A stretch of 64,000 nt of DNA from Sphingobium boeckii (GTDB lineage Bacteria > Pseudomonadota > Alphaproteobacteria > Sphingomonadales > Sphingomonadaceae). The stretch spans positions 994,001 through 1,058,000 of the forward strand of contig NZ_JACIJC010000001.1 in the NCBI RefSeq assembly GCF_014199215.1. The letters run 5' to 3'. The notes beneath the pieces were generated by a model. That model did not search any database. It was given only the letters and a program-made list of their open reading frames with translations, and was not told where the DNA came from. Shown one piece after another: positions 25,778-34,360 of the stretch. The stretch's first letter is position 1; each line of letters starts with the position of its first letter. The translations under genes were made by a program, and so were the position numbers.

Positions 25778-26493
25778 GTGCCTCGGTTCTGCGCGTCGCT
25801 GCAATCGGCGCGGCCGCGGTCACCGCTTTGGTGCCGTCATCCCCGTCGCTTGCGATCCCGGTGTTTGACACCGCCAATTACACCCAGAATCTGCTGACCG
25901 CAGCGCGCACGCTCCAGCAGATCAACCAGCAGATCCAGTCGCTGCAGAATGAAGCCGCGATGCTGACCCAGATGGGAAAGCATCTGCAGAAAATCGATTT
26001 TCCCCAGCTGCACGCCATGAGCGAGACCCTGGCGCAGGTCGATCAGCTGATGGCGCAGGCGCAGGGCATCGGCTTCCGGGTCGATGGGCTCGATACCCAA
26101 TTTCGGTCGCTTTATCCCGACACGTTCGACCAGAGTTTGCGCCTCGACCGCCGCGTGGCGGACGCCCGCGCGCGGCTCGACGCTGCCATGGCCGGTTTTC
26201 GCCAGACCATGACCGTCCAGGCCAAGGTGGCCGAAAGTGTCCAGGCCGATGGGGAGACGTTGCTCGATCTCGTCGCCAAGAGCCAGGGTGCCGTCGGATC
26301 GCTCCACGCGCAACAGGCCACCAATCAGTTGCTCGCACTGGCCGCCAAGCAGCAGTTCCAGTTGCAGAATTTGATGGCGGCGCAATATCGCAGCGAAACC
26401 AGCGAGATGGCGCGGCGGGTCCAGGCCGAGCGAGAAGCGCGCGCGGCGACCAAGACGTTTCTCGGTTCCGGCAAGGCCTATGAGCCTCGTTAG
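25759..26493 (+). CDS. trbJ: TrbJ (VirB5-type)
   Basis: 244 aa, with an N-terminal signal peptide ending near SPSLAIPVFD. The mature part is almost all helix with Gln-rich heptads (QQINQQIQSLQNEAAMLTQM), as in TrbJ/VirB5 pilus-tip proteins. The ATG has GAAGGAG eight bases upstream. In RP4 the next gene is trbK, an entry-exclusion lipoprotein; here none lies between trbJ and trbL. Confidence 0.88.
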   Translation: MRPCFLSASVLRVAAIGAAAVTALVPSSPSLAIPVFDTANYTQNLLTAARTLQQINQQIQSLQNEAAMLTQMGKHLQKIDFPQLHAMSETLAQVDQLMAQAQGIGFRVDGLDTQFRSLYPDTFDQSLRLDRRVADARARLDAAMAGFRQTMTVQAKVAESVQADGETLLDLVAKSQGAVGSLHAQQATNQLLALAAKQQFQLQNLMAAQYRSETSEMARRVQAEREARAATKTFLGSGKAYEPR

Positions 26494-26608
26494 GCCCGCC
26501 GGACGGGCTTGAGCGCACGCCATGGCGCTCGGCCCGGTCGCGGGGTTCCGTGCTCCCCTCCGGAACCCCGCGACATTCTCCCTCCTCCTTTCAGAAAGCG
26601 GAAGCCCC

Positions 26609-27949
26609 ATGGGTAATCTGAACGTGATCGATCGCTTCATGGATGCCTTTATTCGCTATATCGACAGCGGGTTCGGCCTGCTCGGCGGCGATGTCGGCTT
26701 TCTGACCAGCGTCCTCATCGGGATCGATATCACGCTCGCCGGCCTGTTCTGGGCCTTGGGCGGCGAGGACGATGTCATCGGGAAATTTCTTAAGAAAATC
26801 CTCTACGTCGGTGCCTTCGCGCTGATCATAAACAGCTTCTCGACGCTTACCGACATCGTGTTCCGCTCCTTTGCCGGTCTCGGCCTCACCGCTGGCGGCG
26901 GGACAATGAGTGCGGACGATCTGCTCAAGCCCGGCAAGCTCGCCGGCACCGGCTTCGAAGCGGCCTGGCCATTGCTCGACCAAGTGAGCGAGCTCATGGG
27001 ATTCACCAGCTTCTTCGACAATTTCCTGACCATCATCATCCTGCTGATCGCCTGGGTCGTGGTGATCGTCGCCTTCTTCGTGCTGGCCGTGCAGCTCTTC
27101 ATCACGATCCTCGAATTCAAGCTCACCAGCCTGGCGGGCTTCGTGCTCGTGCCATTCGCTTTGTGGAACCGCACCAGCTTTCTCGCCGAGCGCGTGCTCG
27201 GCAACGTCGTCTCGTCCGGCGTCAAGGTCATGGTGCTCGCCGTCATCGTCGGCATCGGCTCGGGCTTTTTCGCTGACTTCGTGGATGCCCTGAATGGACA
27301 GGAACCCGATATCGGCCAAGCCATGAGCCTGGTGCTCGCCAGCCTCGCCTTGTTCGGCCTGGGCATCTTTGGTCCGAGCATCGCCTCGGGCCTGGTCGCC
27401 GGCGCCCCTCAATTGGGGGCGGGCGCTGCGATCGGCACGGCCGCTGCCGCTGTCGGCGGTGGCGCGCTCGTCGCGGGCGGAGCCGCCGCTGCCGCCGGAT
27501 CGGTCGGCGGCGGCGCACTGAGCGCGATCCGCGCGGGCACGGCCATGGGATCGGCTGCGGCCACCTCCTATCGCCTTGGACAGGAAACCTCCGGTTCGCC
27601 GTCCGTCGGCGCGGGTCTGGGCGGCATGGCTGCAGCCGCCAAAGGTGTGGCGGCCCAAAGGATTTCGAGCGCAACCGGTTTTGGCGAAGCCGTCGAGGCA
27701 GGACAGGATGGTGCGTGGCGCGCGATGAACAGCGGGGGTGGTCCGGGCGCGGGCGGCTCACGCGCCGGTCCGCGGTCCAGCCAAGGTGCTGGCGGCGAAG
27801 GCCCGAGCGACGGCGCGCCGGCCTGGGCGCGCCAGATGCGGTCCGAACAGACCGCGCGACATCACCGACACGCCGCATTCCAGGCCATTCGCGACGGTGA
27901 TCGCGGTGGCGCTTCAGCAACCCCAGATATCAAAGAACGGGAGGATTAA
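26609..27949 (+). CDS. trbL: TrbL (VirB6-type polytopic membrane protein)
   Basis: 446 aa. It starts MGNLNVIDRFMDAFIRYIDS and has five or more hydrophobic segments between residues 25 and 275. Next is a Gly/Ala-rich low-complexity region (about 280-350) and a polar C-terminus. This is the usual TrbL layout. The 115 bp before it are GC-rich and hold no gene. The start is preferred over the longer open frame because the family begins at a GNLNVID-like sequence. Confidence 0.88.
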   Translation: MGNLNVIDRFMDAFIRYIDSGFGLLGGDVGFLTSVLIGIDITLAGLFWALGGEDDVIGKFLKKILYVGAFALIINSFSTLTDIVFRSFAGLGLTAGGGTMSADDLLKPGKLAGTGFEAAWPLLDQVSELMGFTSFFDNFLTIIILLIAWVVVIVAFFVLAVQLFITILEFKLTSLAGFVLVPFALWNRTSFLAERVLGNVVSSGVKVMVLAVIVGIGSGFFADFVDALNGQEPDIGQAMSLVLASLALFGLGIFGPSIASGLVAGAPQLGAGAAIGTAAAAVGGGALVAGGAAAAAGSVGGGALSAIRAGTAMGSAAATSYRLGQETSGSPSVGAGLGGMAAAAKGVAAQRISSATGFGEAVEAGQDGAWRAMNSGGGPGAGGSRAGPRSSQGAGGEGPSDGAPAWARQMRSEQTARHHRHAAFQAIRDGDRGGASATPDIKERED

Positions 27950-27953
27950 TGTG

Positions 27954-28748
27954 ATGATCTTCAAACGCGCGCTTCAGCGCTACGGGCGGACGCCCGAGCC
28001 CGAAACCCCCTATCAACGTGCCGGCCAGCAATGGGACGAGCGGATCGGATCGGCCCGCGTCCAGGCCCGCAACTGGCGGCTGATGGCGCTGGGGGGCCTG
28101 TTCCTGTCCTCGGGCCTGTCCGCCGGGCTGCTCTGGCAATCCCTGCAGAGCCGCGTCACGCCCTATGTGGTCGAGGTCGATCAATTGGGGGAGGCGCGCG
28201 CGGTGGCACCGGTCGGGACGGACTATGTGCCGACCGATCCGCAGATTGCATGGCATCTGGCCAAGTTCATCGAAAATGTTCGCTCCATCTCGCTCGACCC
28301 GGTTCTGATGCGCAAAAACTGGCTGTCGGCCTACGACTTTGCGACTCCGCGCGGCAGTGTATTCCTCGGCGAATACGCCCGCAGCGCCAATCCCTTTGGC
28401 GACCTCGGACGGAAGACCGTCTCGGTCCAGGTGACAAGCGTCGTGCGGGCGTCCGACACGTCCTTCCAGGTAAAATGGCGCGAGATGGCCTTCGAAAATG
28501 GAAGCGAAGCCGGCAAAGCCCATTGGACCGCCATGATCACGGTCGCGATCAAGCGCCCGGTCTCGGCCGAGATCCTGCGCAAGAATCCGCTCGGGCTTTA
28601 TGTCGATGCAATCGACTGGAGCCGTGAACTGGACGCCGCCGACGCGCCCAGGCCAACGATGCCAGGCCGCCCGCGTGACATCATCCCGCCCGAAAACGCA
28701 CCCGATCCGCTCGGCCCCCTCGCGTCGCCGCCCGCGCCCGCCCTGTAA
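27954..28748 (+). CDS. trbF: TrbF (VirB8-type)
   Basis: 264 aa bitopic inner-membrane protein. It begins with a cytoplasmic stretch (ETPYQRAGQQWDERIGSARVQ), then one transmembrane helix (LMALGGLFLSSGLSAGLLW, about 42-60) and a periplasmic NTF2-like domain ending in FQVKWREM and NPLGLYVDAIDWSREL. The ATG at 27954, or GTG at 27951, follows GGGAGG. It bridges the ATPases and the core complex. Confidence 0.92.
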   Translation: MIFKRALQRYGRTPEPETPYQRAGQQWDERIGSARVQARNWRLMALGGLFLSSGLSAGLLWQSLQSRVTPYVVEVDQLGEARAVAPVGTDYVPTDPQIAWHLAKFIENVRSISLDPVLMRKNWLSAYDFATPRGSVFLGEYARSANPFGDLGRKTVSVQVTSVVRASDTSFQVKWREMAFENGSEAGKAHWTAMITVAIKRPVSAEILRKNPLGLYVDAIDWSRELDAADAPRPTMPGRPRDIIPPENAPDPLGPLASPPAPAL

Positions 28749-28762
28749 CAGGAGAATTAGCC

Positions 28763-29728
28763 ATGACTATTCGACTCTCGATCTTGCTTTGCCTCCCCGC
28801 TCCCCTGGTGATCGCTGCGGGTGGGCCGCCGGATGCGCGCACGCCAGCACCAGGAGCGGTGGCAGCCCAGTCACGGGGCGCGGTTGCGCCCATCAGGGTC
28901 GCGCTGGCGCAGCCGATGGCCAGAAAAGTCATGTTGAAGCGCAAGCGCGCGCGTCCGTCGATCATGATCCACCCGGTCACACGCGCAAACCGGGCGGCAA
29001 CGCTCGAGCCGGCAACGCACGGGTTCATCAACGCCGTGCAGGTCTTCCCTTTTGGCGAGGGCGCCATCTACCATGTCTACACGGCCCCCGAGCGCGTCAC
29101 CGATATCGCGCTCGAGCCGGGCGAAACGCTCGGCGCGGTCGCCAGCGGCGATACGGTCCGCTGGGTGGTGGGCGATACCACTAGCGGGGCGGGCGACGGC
29201 AAGCGCACGCATATTCTGGTCAAGCCCTTTTCGTCGGGACTTTCCACCAATCTCGTCGTCACGACCGACCGGCGCACCTATCATCTGGCTCTCACCAGCA
29301 CGGGCGGCATCGCCATGACGGCGCTGTCCTGGACCTATCCGCATGACGCGCTGATCGCGCTCAAACGAAAGCAAGCCGAGACTGCGGTCTCCGCGCCGGC
29401 GGTCGCCAGCTTCGATGTCGCGCAATTGCGCTTCGATTATGCGATCAGTGGTGGAAGCCCGGCCTGGCGGCCGCTGCGCGCCTTTGACGATGGCCGTCAG
29501 ACCTTTCTCGAATTTCCTGAAAGCATCACCGTGGACGAAGCGCCGCCGCTCTTCATCGTCAATGCCAAAGGCGACGCTGAACTCGTCAATTACCGCATGC
29601 GCGGGCGGCATTATATCGTCGATCGGCTGTTCCAGGTCGCCGAACTCCGGCTTGGTACCAAGGATCAGCAAATCGTACGGATTACGCGCGGCAAGCCTGC
29701 CCAGAAGGGCGGGAGGGCGCGTTCATGA
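28763..29728 (+). CDS. trbG: TrbG (VirB9-type core complex protein)
   Basis: 321 aa exported protein with a short signal peptide (LSILLCLPAPLVIAAGG). Family segments are AIYHVYTAPERVTDIALEPG, WVVGD, ILVKPF, TNLVVTTDRRTYHL and the C-terminal LVNYRMRGRHYIVDRLF. It is preceded by ACAGGAGAA. The last codons overlap trbI by 4 bp. With TrbF and TrbI it builds the envelope-spanning core. Confidence 0.92.
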   Translation: MTIRLSILLCLPAPLVIAAGGPPDARTPAPGAVAAQSRGAVAPIRVALAQPMARKVMLKRKRARPSIMIHPVTRANRAATLEPATHGFINAVQVFPFGEGAIYHVYTAPERVTDIALEPGETLGAVASGDTVRWVVGDTTSGAGDGKRTHILVKPFSSGLSTNLVVTTDRRTYHLALTSTGGIAMTALSWTYPHDALIALKRKQAETAVSAPAVASFDVAQLRFDYAISGGSPAWRPLRAFDDGRQTFLEFPESITVDEAPPLFIVNAKGDAELVNYRMRGRHYIVDRLFQVAELRLGTKDQQIVRITRGKPAQKGGRARS

Positions 29729-31056
29729 CCCAAGCCCCGCTTTCCGGCGCGAACAGCGCCCCCATAGCGCCCGCGGCCTTGCCCGGTCCCGCTGCCCCGT
29801 CTGACGCTCCGCCCCAGTCAAACGCGCCGCCTAAGCCCGTGACGCAGACCGATCATCCGGTGGCTTCGCCACCGGCGGCCCCTGTCACCAAGCCAGCGGC
29901 CAAGGTCGATCCTGAAACCCTGACGCTGCGCGCGCATCCGGTGCGCGCAATCCGGTTCAAGCGCAGCGTCATCATCGGACTGGCGAGCGCGGCGTCTGTT
30001 GCTCTGGTCGGCACAGCCTGGCTGGCCTTCAAGCGTCCAAGCCTGCCGCAGATCAGCCAGGCCAGGGATACGGGGGAAATGGCCAAACCCTCGACCGAGG
30101 CCCTGAATGCGCTCCCGGCCAGCTATGGCGATGTGCCGAAGCTCGGCCCGCCGCTCCCCGGCGACCTTGGGCGCACGATCCTGGCACATCAACGCGCCAT
30201 GGCGGATGAAGCACCGGCCATGCCCCATGACGATGGCCTGACAAGGGCCGCGCTGGATCAGGCGATCGCCGAGCGAAAGTCAGCGCGGGAATCGGGCCTG
30301 ATGGCAAACACCGTGCGCGGCACGGCTGTGGCACCCGCTATGCTGCAGTCGGAAGGACCCGACCCGAATGCCGCCGCGCGCACGGTGTCGCTCGATCCGG
30401 AAAAAGATCCCAATGCCCAGATGCGAAAAGCGGATTTCGTTTCCACACGCGACGGGCAGGGGGATGTCAATCCGCATGAGGTCGCGCCAGCGCCGTCCCC
30501 CTTCACACTATCGGCAGGGTCGGTCATCGCCGGCAGCCTGATCAGCGGCCTTCGATCGGATCTGCCCGGGCTCGTCACGGCGCAGGTGACCGAGCGCGTC
30601 TTTGACAGCGCGACAGGCAGGATCCTGCTGATCCCGCAGGGCGCGCGGCTCATCGGAAGTTATGACAGCGTCGTGGCCTTCGGGCAAAAACGCGCTCTGG
30701 TCGTCTGGCAGCGGATCATCTTCCCTAACGGAAGCTCGCTCAGGATCGAAAATGTACCGGCCAGCGACGCCTCAGGTTATGCCGGTCTCGCCGACAAGGT
30801 GGATTTTCACAGTTGGGCTTTGCTGAAGGGCGTGGCGCTTTCGACACTGCTCGGGGTCGGCGCCAACCTCACTTTTGCCGGTGAAAGCGACCTCGTTCAG
30901 GCGATCCGCGAGTCGACGCAGCAAAATGCCTCGCGTGCGGGCGACCAGATCACCTCGAAAAACCTGCAGATCCAGCCAACGATCACGATCCGGCCCGGCG
31001 CTTCGGTGAGGCTGGTCGTTCACCGCGACCTAATTTTGTCGCCTTGGAAGGAGTAG
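29725..31056 (+). CDS. trbI: TrbI (VirB10-type core complex protein)
   Basis: 443 aa. A Pro-rich cytoplasmic N-terminus (about 1-60) leads to one transmembrane helix (SVIIGLASAASVALVGTAWLAF). Next is a periplasmic linker and the VirB10 barrel domain: LSAGSVIAGSLISGLRSDLPG, then ILIPQGARLIGSYDS, VVWQRIIFPNGSSL and a C-terminal IRPGASVRLVVHRDL. All features of the family are intact. It overlaps trbG and is followed 5 bp later by the DUF2274 gene. Confidence 0.93.
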   Translation: MTQAPLSGANSAPIAPAALPGPAAPSDAPPQSNAPPKPVTQTDHPVASPPAAPVTKPAAKVDPETLTLRAHPVRAIRFKRSVIIGLASAASVALVGTAWLAFKRPSLPQISQARDTGEMAKPSTEALNALPASYGDVPKLGPPLPGDLGRTILAHQRAMADEAPAMPHDDGLTRAALDQAIAERKSARESGLMANTVRGTAVAPAMLQSEGPDPNAAARTVSLDPEKDPNAQMRKADFVSTRDGQGDVNPHEVAPAPSPFTLSAGSVIAGSLISGLRSDLPGLVTAQVTERVFDSATGRILLIPQGARLIGSYDSVVAFGQKRALVVWQRIIFPNGSSLRIENVPASDASGYAGLADKVDFHSWALLKGVALSTLLGVGANLTFAGESDLVQAIRESTQQNASRAGDQITSKNLQIQPTITIRPGASVRLVVHRDLILSPWKE

Positions 31057-31061
31057 CGGGC

Positions 31062-31298
31062 ATGCCTGATATCAAACTCGCTCGATTGCCGGACCGGACG
31101 CCGATTAAGCTGGCGATCAGCATACCGCCCGAGCTTCACAATGCCCTGCTCGATTACGCAGCTATTTATGCCGAGGCCTACGGTGCGGCGGTATCGATCG
31201 GGGAGCTGATCCCGGCAATGCTGGCCGGTTTTCTGGAAGGGGATCGGGAATTCGGCAAATTGCGTCGCTCCCGGAACATAGATAACAGCGCAGTTTAG
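31062..31298 (+). CDS. DUF2274 protein, last gene of the trb cluster
   Basis: 78 aa from ATG 31062, preceded by AAGGAG at the trbI stop. The sequence PDIKLARLPDRTPIKLAISIPPELHNALLDYAAIYAEAYG is typical of the DUF2274 family, which I know only as the neighbour of trbI in this class of element. The middle could be a ribbon-helix-helix-like DNA binder. Function unknown. Confidence 0.82.
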   Translation: MPDIKLARLPDRTPIKLAISIPPELHNALLDYAAIYAEAYGAAVSIGELIPAMLAGFLEGDREFGKLRRSRNIDNSAV

Positions 31299-32138
31299 TC
31301 GACATGCGTTGTGCCTCGGCGCCAGGAGATCCTGTTGGCTGTTACCTTCAGGCTCCACTCTTGGTGCTCGTTTGGAGGGCCGCTTCTGATTGGAAGGAAT
31401 GAAAGTCGGATTGTCATTTGCGTAATGACGGTTTTGCGACCGCCGGTTCGCTCCCCTGAGTGGCGAGGTCAGCGTAAAAGAGGCGGGCCTTCGCATCGGC
31501 CGGCTCACGCGCCGTGCAATCGTGTTCAGGAAATGGCCACGCAGACCTTTTGTGGTGCCTGGCGCCAAATGCCTCTGCAGTGACCGCGCTCGCCAGCCTC
31601 GTCTGCTCGCGGGAGGAGCGCCTTGCGCCGCCTGCTAAAGCGTGGCCGCGCGCAATCACCTGAAGACTAACAATACATACTTGACCTGACGCGTTCTGTT
31701 TTTGTCTTGTGTCCGGCCTCAAGATCCGCCCCCTCTAAACAGAAACCGCGATACCATTTTGCGCCCGAGAGTTTATCCACAGTTCATTGCCGAATGTTGG
31801 TCAAATCGTTAGGGCTTTTGCCAGGATCACGTTTTCGATCAGAAAATTATGACACATTATCTCAACCGCTCGAGAGCACTGCGAACTCGTGAAACCTGAC
31901 ACGAGGTTAGCCGTATGCTGCTTTAGCGGTCAGTCATGCGACCGCTTCCATAGATATGACAAATCAGGTTTGTCACTGTTTACTTGGCTGCGGTTATCAG
32001 ACAATTCCAGATCAGACCGCGGGGGCGATTTGGAAGGTTGAATTGCGGAGACGAGACCGTCGCTGATGCTTTCATCATCGCGGGATGGGCAAAAAGTGGA
32101 CGTGGACCTTGAGAATCGGTGTGAAGGATTTGGCAGCA
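31299..32138. other. Non-coding stretch between the trb cluster and a TetR gene
   Basis: About 840 bp without a recognisable gene; frames on both strands are short and lack ribosome binding sites. It contains one exact DnaA-box sequence (TTATCCACA, 31773-31781), probably chance, and a palindrome at 31957-31975. It becomes AT-richer after 31660. Confidence 0.5.
31957..31975. promoter_or_regulatory. Candidate TetR-type operator
   Basis: Perfect palindrome TGACAAA-TCAGG-TTTGTCA, with 7-bp arms and a 5-bp spacer, lying 164 bp before the probable TetR start. Its size and symmetry suit autoregulation by a TetR dimer; binding is inferred. Confidence 0.45.
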
Positions 32139-32786
32139 ATGGAATTGGAAGAGCATTTGGACGAATCGTCCGCCGCTGCGCTGCCTCGACGGGAAAGCCT
32201 TCGCCTTCAGCGACGCCAAGCGATCATTACCGTGGCCACGCGATCGTTCCTTGATCACGGCTATGCGGCCACCTCAATGTCGTCGATTGCGGCGGCAGTC
32301 GGAGGTTCGAAAGGCACGCTTTGGAGCCATTTTTCTTCTAAAGACGATCTATTTTCTGCGGTTTTGGAAGACCGAACCGAAGCGTTTCGGCGAAACTTGA
32401 GCGCGCCTCTGGATCCGGACAATAATCTGCACGATGCTATTCGGAGCTTCTGCTGCCAGTTTATTGCGAAGTTGATCTCTCCCGAAGCCATTGCGCTGCA
32501 CCGCCTCGTGATATCCGAATGCGCGCGATTTCCGCAAACAGGAACGATTTTCTATGAGCGCGCGCAGCTCAAAACTTTAAGGCTCATGGCCAGTTTTCTC
32601 ACGCTTCACATGGAGAAGGGGGGTATTCGTCAATGTGACGCTATGATGGCTGCGCGCACCTTGATGAGCCTATGTTCGGGCGGATCGCAACAAGAAATTT
32701 TACGGGGCGCGTCATACGCTGTAGAACGAATTGAAACTGATGCTGACTTCATCGCGGATGTATTTATGAGAGCCTTTACGCCATGA
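32139..32786 (+). CDS. TetR/AcrR family transcriptional regulator
   Basis: 215 aa from ATG 32139; an in-frame ATG at 32085 would add 18 residues. The N-terminal HTH is clear: RQAIITVATRSFLDHGYAATSMSSIAAAVGGSKGTLWSHFSSKDDLFSAVL. The C-terminal ligand domain (ISPEAIALHRLVISECARFP) fits the AcrR C-terminal family. No adjacent transporter or enzyme gene is intact, so its target is unclear; only debris of other genes follows. Confidence 0.88.
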   Translation: MELEEHLDESSAAALPRRESLRLQRRQAIITVATRSFLDHGYAATSMSSIAAAVGGSKGTLWSHFSSKDDLFSAVLEDRTEAFRRNLSAPLDPDNNLHDAIRSFCCQFIAKLISPEAIALHRLVISECARFPQTGTIFYERAQLKTLRLMASFLTLHMEKGGIRQCDAMMAARTLMSLCSGGSQQEILRGASYAVERIETDADFIADVFMRAFTP

Positions 32787-32852
32787 ATGCCAACAGCCGG
32801 CCACAGCTACCCTGTCACGATAATTTCCCATTGCGATCATTGACCGTCAGCA

Positions 32853-32995
32853 ATGAAGCAATGTTCATCTTCGTTATTTACCTATGACGACGTCTTAGGC
32901 GATCGGGTAAAGTCCCGAAAGCAATCGGCTCAGGCTCGTGCTCGGGCAACGGTCGAGGCGATATTCGAAGCGACCATCCAGCTTTTGCTACATGG
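32853..32995 (+). pseudogene. Truncated TetR-type gene (5' fragment)
   Basis: Starting at ATG 32853 the frame contains SRKQSAQARARATVEAIFEA then TIQLLL. This is the usual first helix of a TetR regulator of the type QARAxATVEAIFEATIQLL. Resemblance stops abruptly near 32990, and the following DNA reads as a hipA start on the other strand. So the gene lost everything after its first helix. Confidence 0.6.
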
Positions 32996-33087
32996 CACTG
33001 TTCGCGCGGGCCATCGCGCGAAAAGCGCAGCTGCCCGACCGGTGCCAGCGCCTCGCCGAGCGCCACTTTTGCGCGATAGTCGGCCAT
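32993..33087 (-). pseudogene. Truncated hipA-like toxin gene (N-terminal fragment)
   Basis: Minus strand from ATG 33087: MADYRAKVALGEALAPVGQL followed by RFSRDGPREQ. HipA kinases open with this kind of sequence (VGxLxF, then GxRExx). The ATG overlaps the end of the original hipB frame (TGATG), the normal hipBA arrangement. After PREQ the homology ends at the junction with the TetR fragment, so the kinase domain is gone. Confidence 0.62.
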
Positions 33088-33460
33088 CAGAAGGCGAGGC
33101 CATCAGGATTGGAGCCGCCATTCTCTGACGAGGCCGGATCGACACCGCTTTGCTGCCGATGCCGCACGGATACGCTGCGACCGCGTTGCGGAAGCCGTTC
33201 ATTGCTGAGGGCCAGGCCAAGATCGTCGTGCCGGACATCGATCAGATCGGCAGACGCTCATTGAGGCCGAACACGACCAGCACGTCGGCGAGCATGCCGA
33301 TCCCGACTCCCGCCTCGCCTTTTTCCAGCCGGATGATGGTGCTGGTCGACGTGCCCGCGCCCACGGCAAGGTCGACGATAGCCATGCCGCGGCGAAGGCG
33401 CGCAGCCCGCAGGTCCTTGCCGAGCCGGATCAATATTGAGCGGGTTTTTGCCGACGACAT
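33087..33460 (-). pseudogene. hipB-like antitoxin gene with a one-base frameshift
   Basis: Starts MSSAKTRSILIRLGKDLRAA with an XRE helix-turn-helix (DLAVGAGTSTSTIIRLEKGE), but stops early at 33242 as GLNERLPI. Reading one base shifted from about 33250 gives DLIDVRHDDLGLALSNERLP, the expected HipB continuation, running to a TGA that overlaps the hipA ATG. One missing G (CTGGCC to CTGCC) explains it. The truncated protein keeps its whole HTH and might still bind DNA. Confidence 0.68.
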
Positions 33461-33469
33461 GATAACAAT

Positions 33470-33514
33470 CCATATATGACATGATGCAGGTGATAGTGGC
33501 CCATATATGACATG
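33470..33514. promoter_or_regulatory. Paired operators upstream of the hipB remnant
   Basis: The 14-mer CCATATATGACATG occurs at 33470-33483 and 33501-33514. The copies are 31 bp apart, three helical turns, each with a palindromic CATATATG core. The first begins 10 bp before the hipB start codon. It is a likely autoregulatory HipB site. Confidence 0.55.
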
Positions 33515-33683
33515 TTGTTGGTTAGGTGAAGGCTGACTGTCTTGGTGATCGAGCCCGCGACACTCACCAGGCGCCTCCCGTCGCCCCTGAGCGATCCGCG
33601 CGCTAAGTGAGGACTGGCCTTCGATAGCCCTGGTCATGACATCGGCCAGTTTCCCAGGATCAAGCACTTAGAAGAAAGTCACC

Positions 33684-33995
33684 ATGACGATTGAGCCTGC
33701 AACTCACAGCGACCTGAACACCATCCTCGCCTGCCTCGCAGCGGAAGCAGCGGCGGGCGAACAGACCGTTCGGGGCAACCGCAATCTGATTGCGCAGAGA
33801 CAGCAGGAGATTGAGTTTTTTGGTCTTCGCGAAGCAGGCCAGGTCGTCGCTTTCGCACTTGGCAAGTCTGGAGCGATCGCGATCCAGGAGATCCGACCGG
33901 ACTGCCGTGCCAAAGGCGATGGCCGGATCCTTGCGCAATTGGCCATCGACCGTTCTCTGGCTGCGGACACCCGAACCGGGAAAGCCGTGATGACG
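33684..33995 (+). pseudogene. GNAT acetyltransferase-like gene, 3'-truncated
   Basis: The frame starts MTIEPATHSDLNTILACLAA, a typical GNAT opening, and includes VVAFALGKSGAIAIQEIRPD then CRAKGDGRILAQLAI, which resembles motif A (acetyl-CoA binding, R-x-x-G-x-G/A). After SLAADT (about 33975) the similarity ends and IS3 transposase debris follows in the same open frame to 34286. So the full 200-codon frame is a chimera. Confidence 0.55.
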
Positions 33996-34012
33996 GAATG
34001 CCAAGCGGTTCG

Positions 34013-34321
34013 TGGTCGACTCGGGGCTGCGATAGCTATGACAACGCCTTGGCTGGAGACGATCAACGGCCTTTGCAAGCCTCTCCTGAGCTGCGCCGAA
34101 GGGGCCGAGGTGATCCATCGCAAGGCACCATGGCGATCCTTCGAGGCCGTGGAATATGCCACGCTTGAATGGGTGGACTGGTTCAACAACCGGCGACTGC
34201 TGGAGCTCCTCGGCAATGTCCCACCCGCAGAAGCCGAAGAACGCTATACGCCATGCTGGACGATCAACCCTTGGCTGCGTAACTGAAGTCAAATAGCCTC
34301 CGGCAGACCCGGGGCGGTTCA
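34013..34321 (+). mobile_element. IS3-family remnant: 3' end of transposase and right inverted repeat
   Basis: Fragments of the IS3 OrfB C-terminus appear in changing frames: CDSYDNALA, then ETINGLCK, then AEVIHRKAPWRSFEAVEYAT and LEWVDWFNNRRLLE. After EERY a one-base loss shifts the frame, and AMLDDQPLAA-stop can be read in another frame. The right terminal repeat follows (about 34296-34321, reverse complement beginning TGAACCGCCCCGGG). The 5' part of the element is missing, so it cannot move by itself. Confidence 0.75.
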
Positions 34322-34360
34322 GCTCGAGCACAAAACAATGCAATGCAACGAAAGCTTTAT

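Noticed and set aside
26591-27658. 355-codon minus-strand open frame
   Set aside because: Antisense shadow of trbL; low-complexity charged translation without a family.
31773-31781. Exact DnaA box TTATCCACA
   Set aside because: Only one copy, no iterons, no AT-rich unwinding element and no replication gene nearby, so an origin is not supported.
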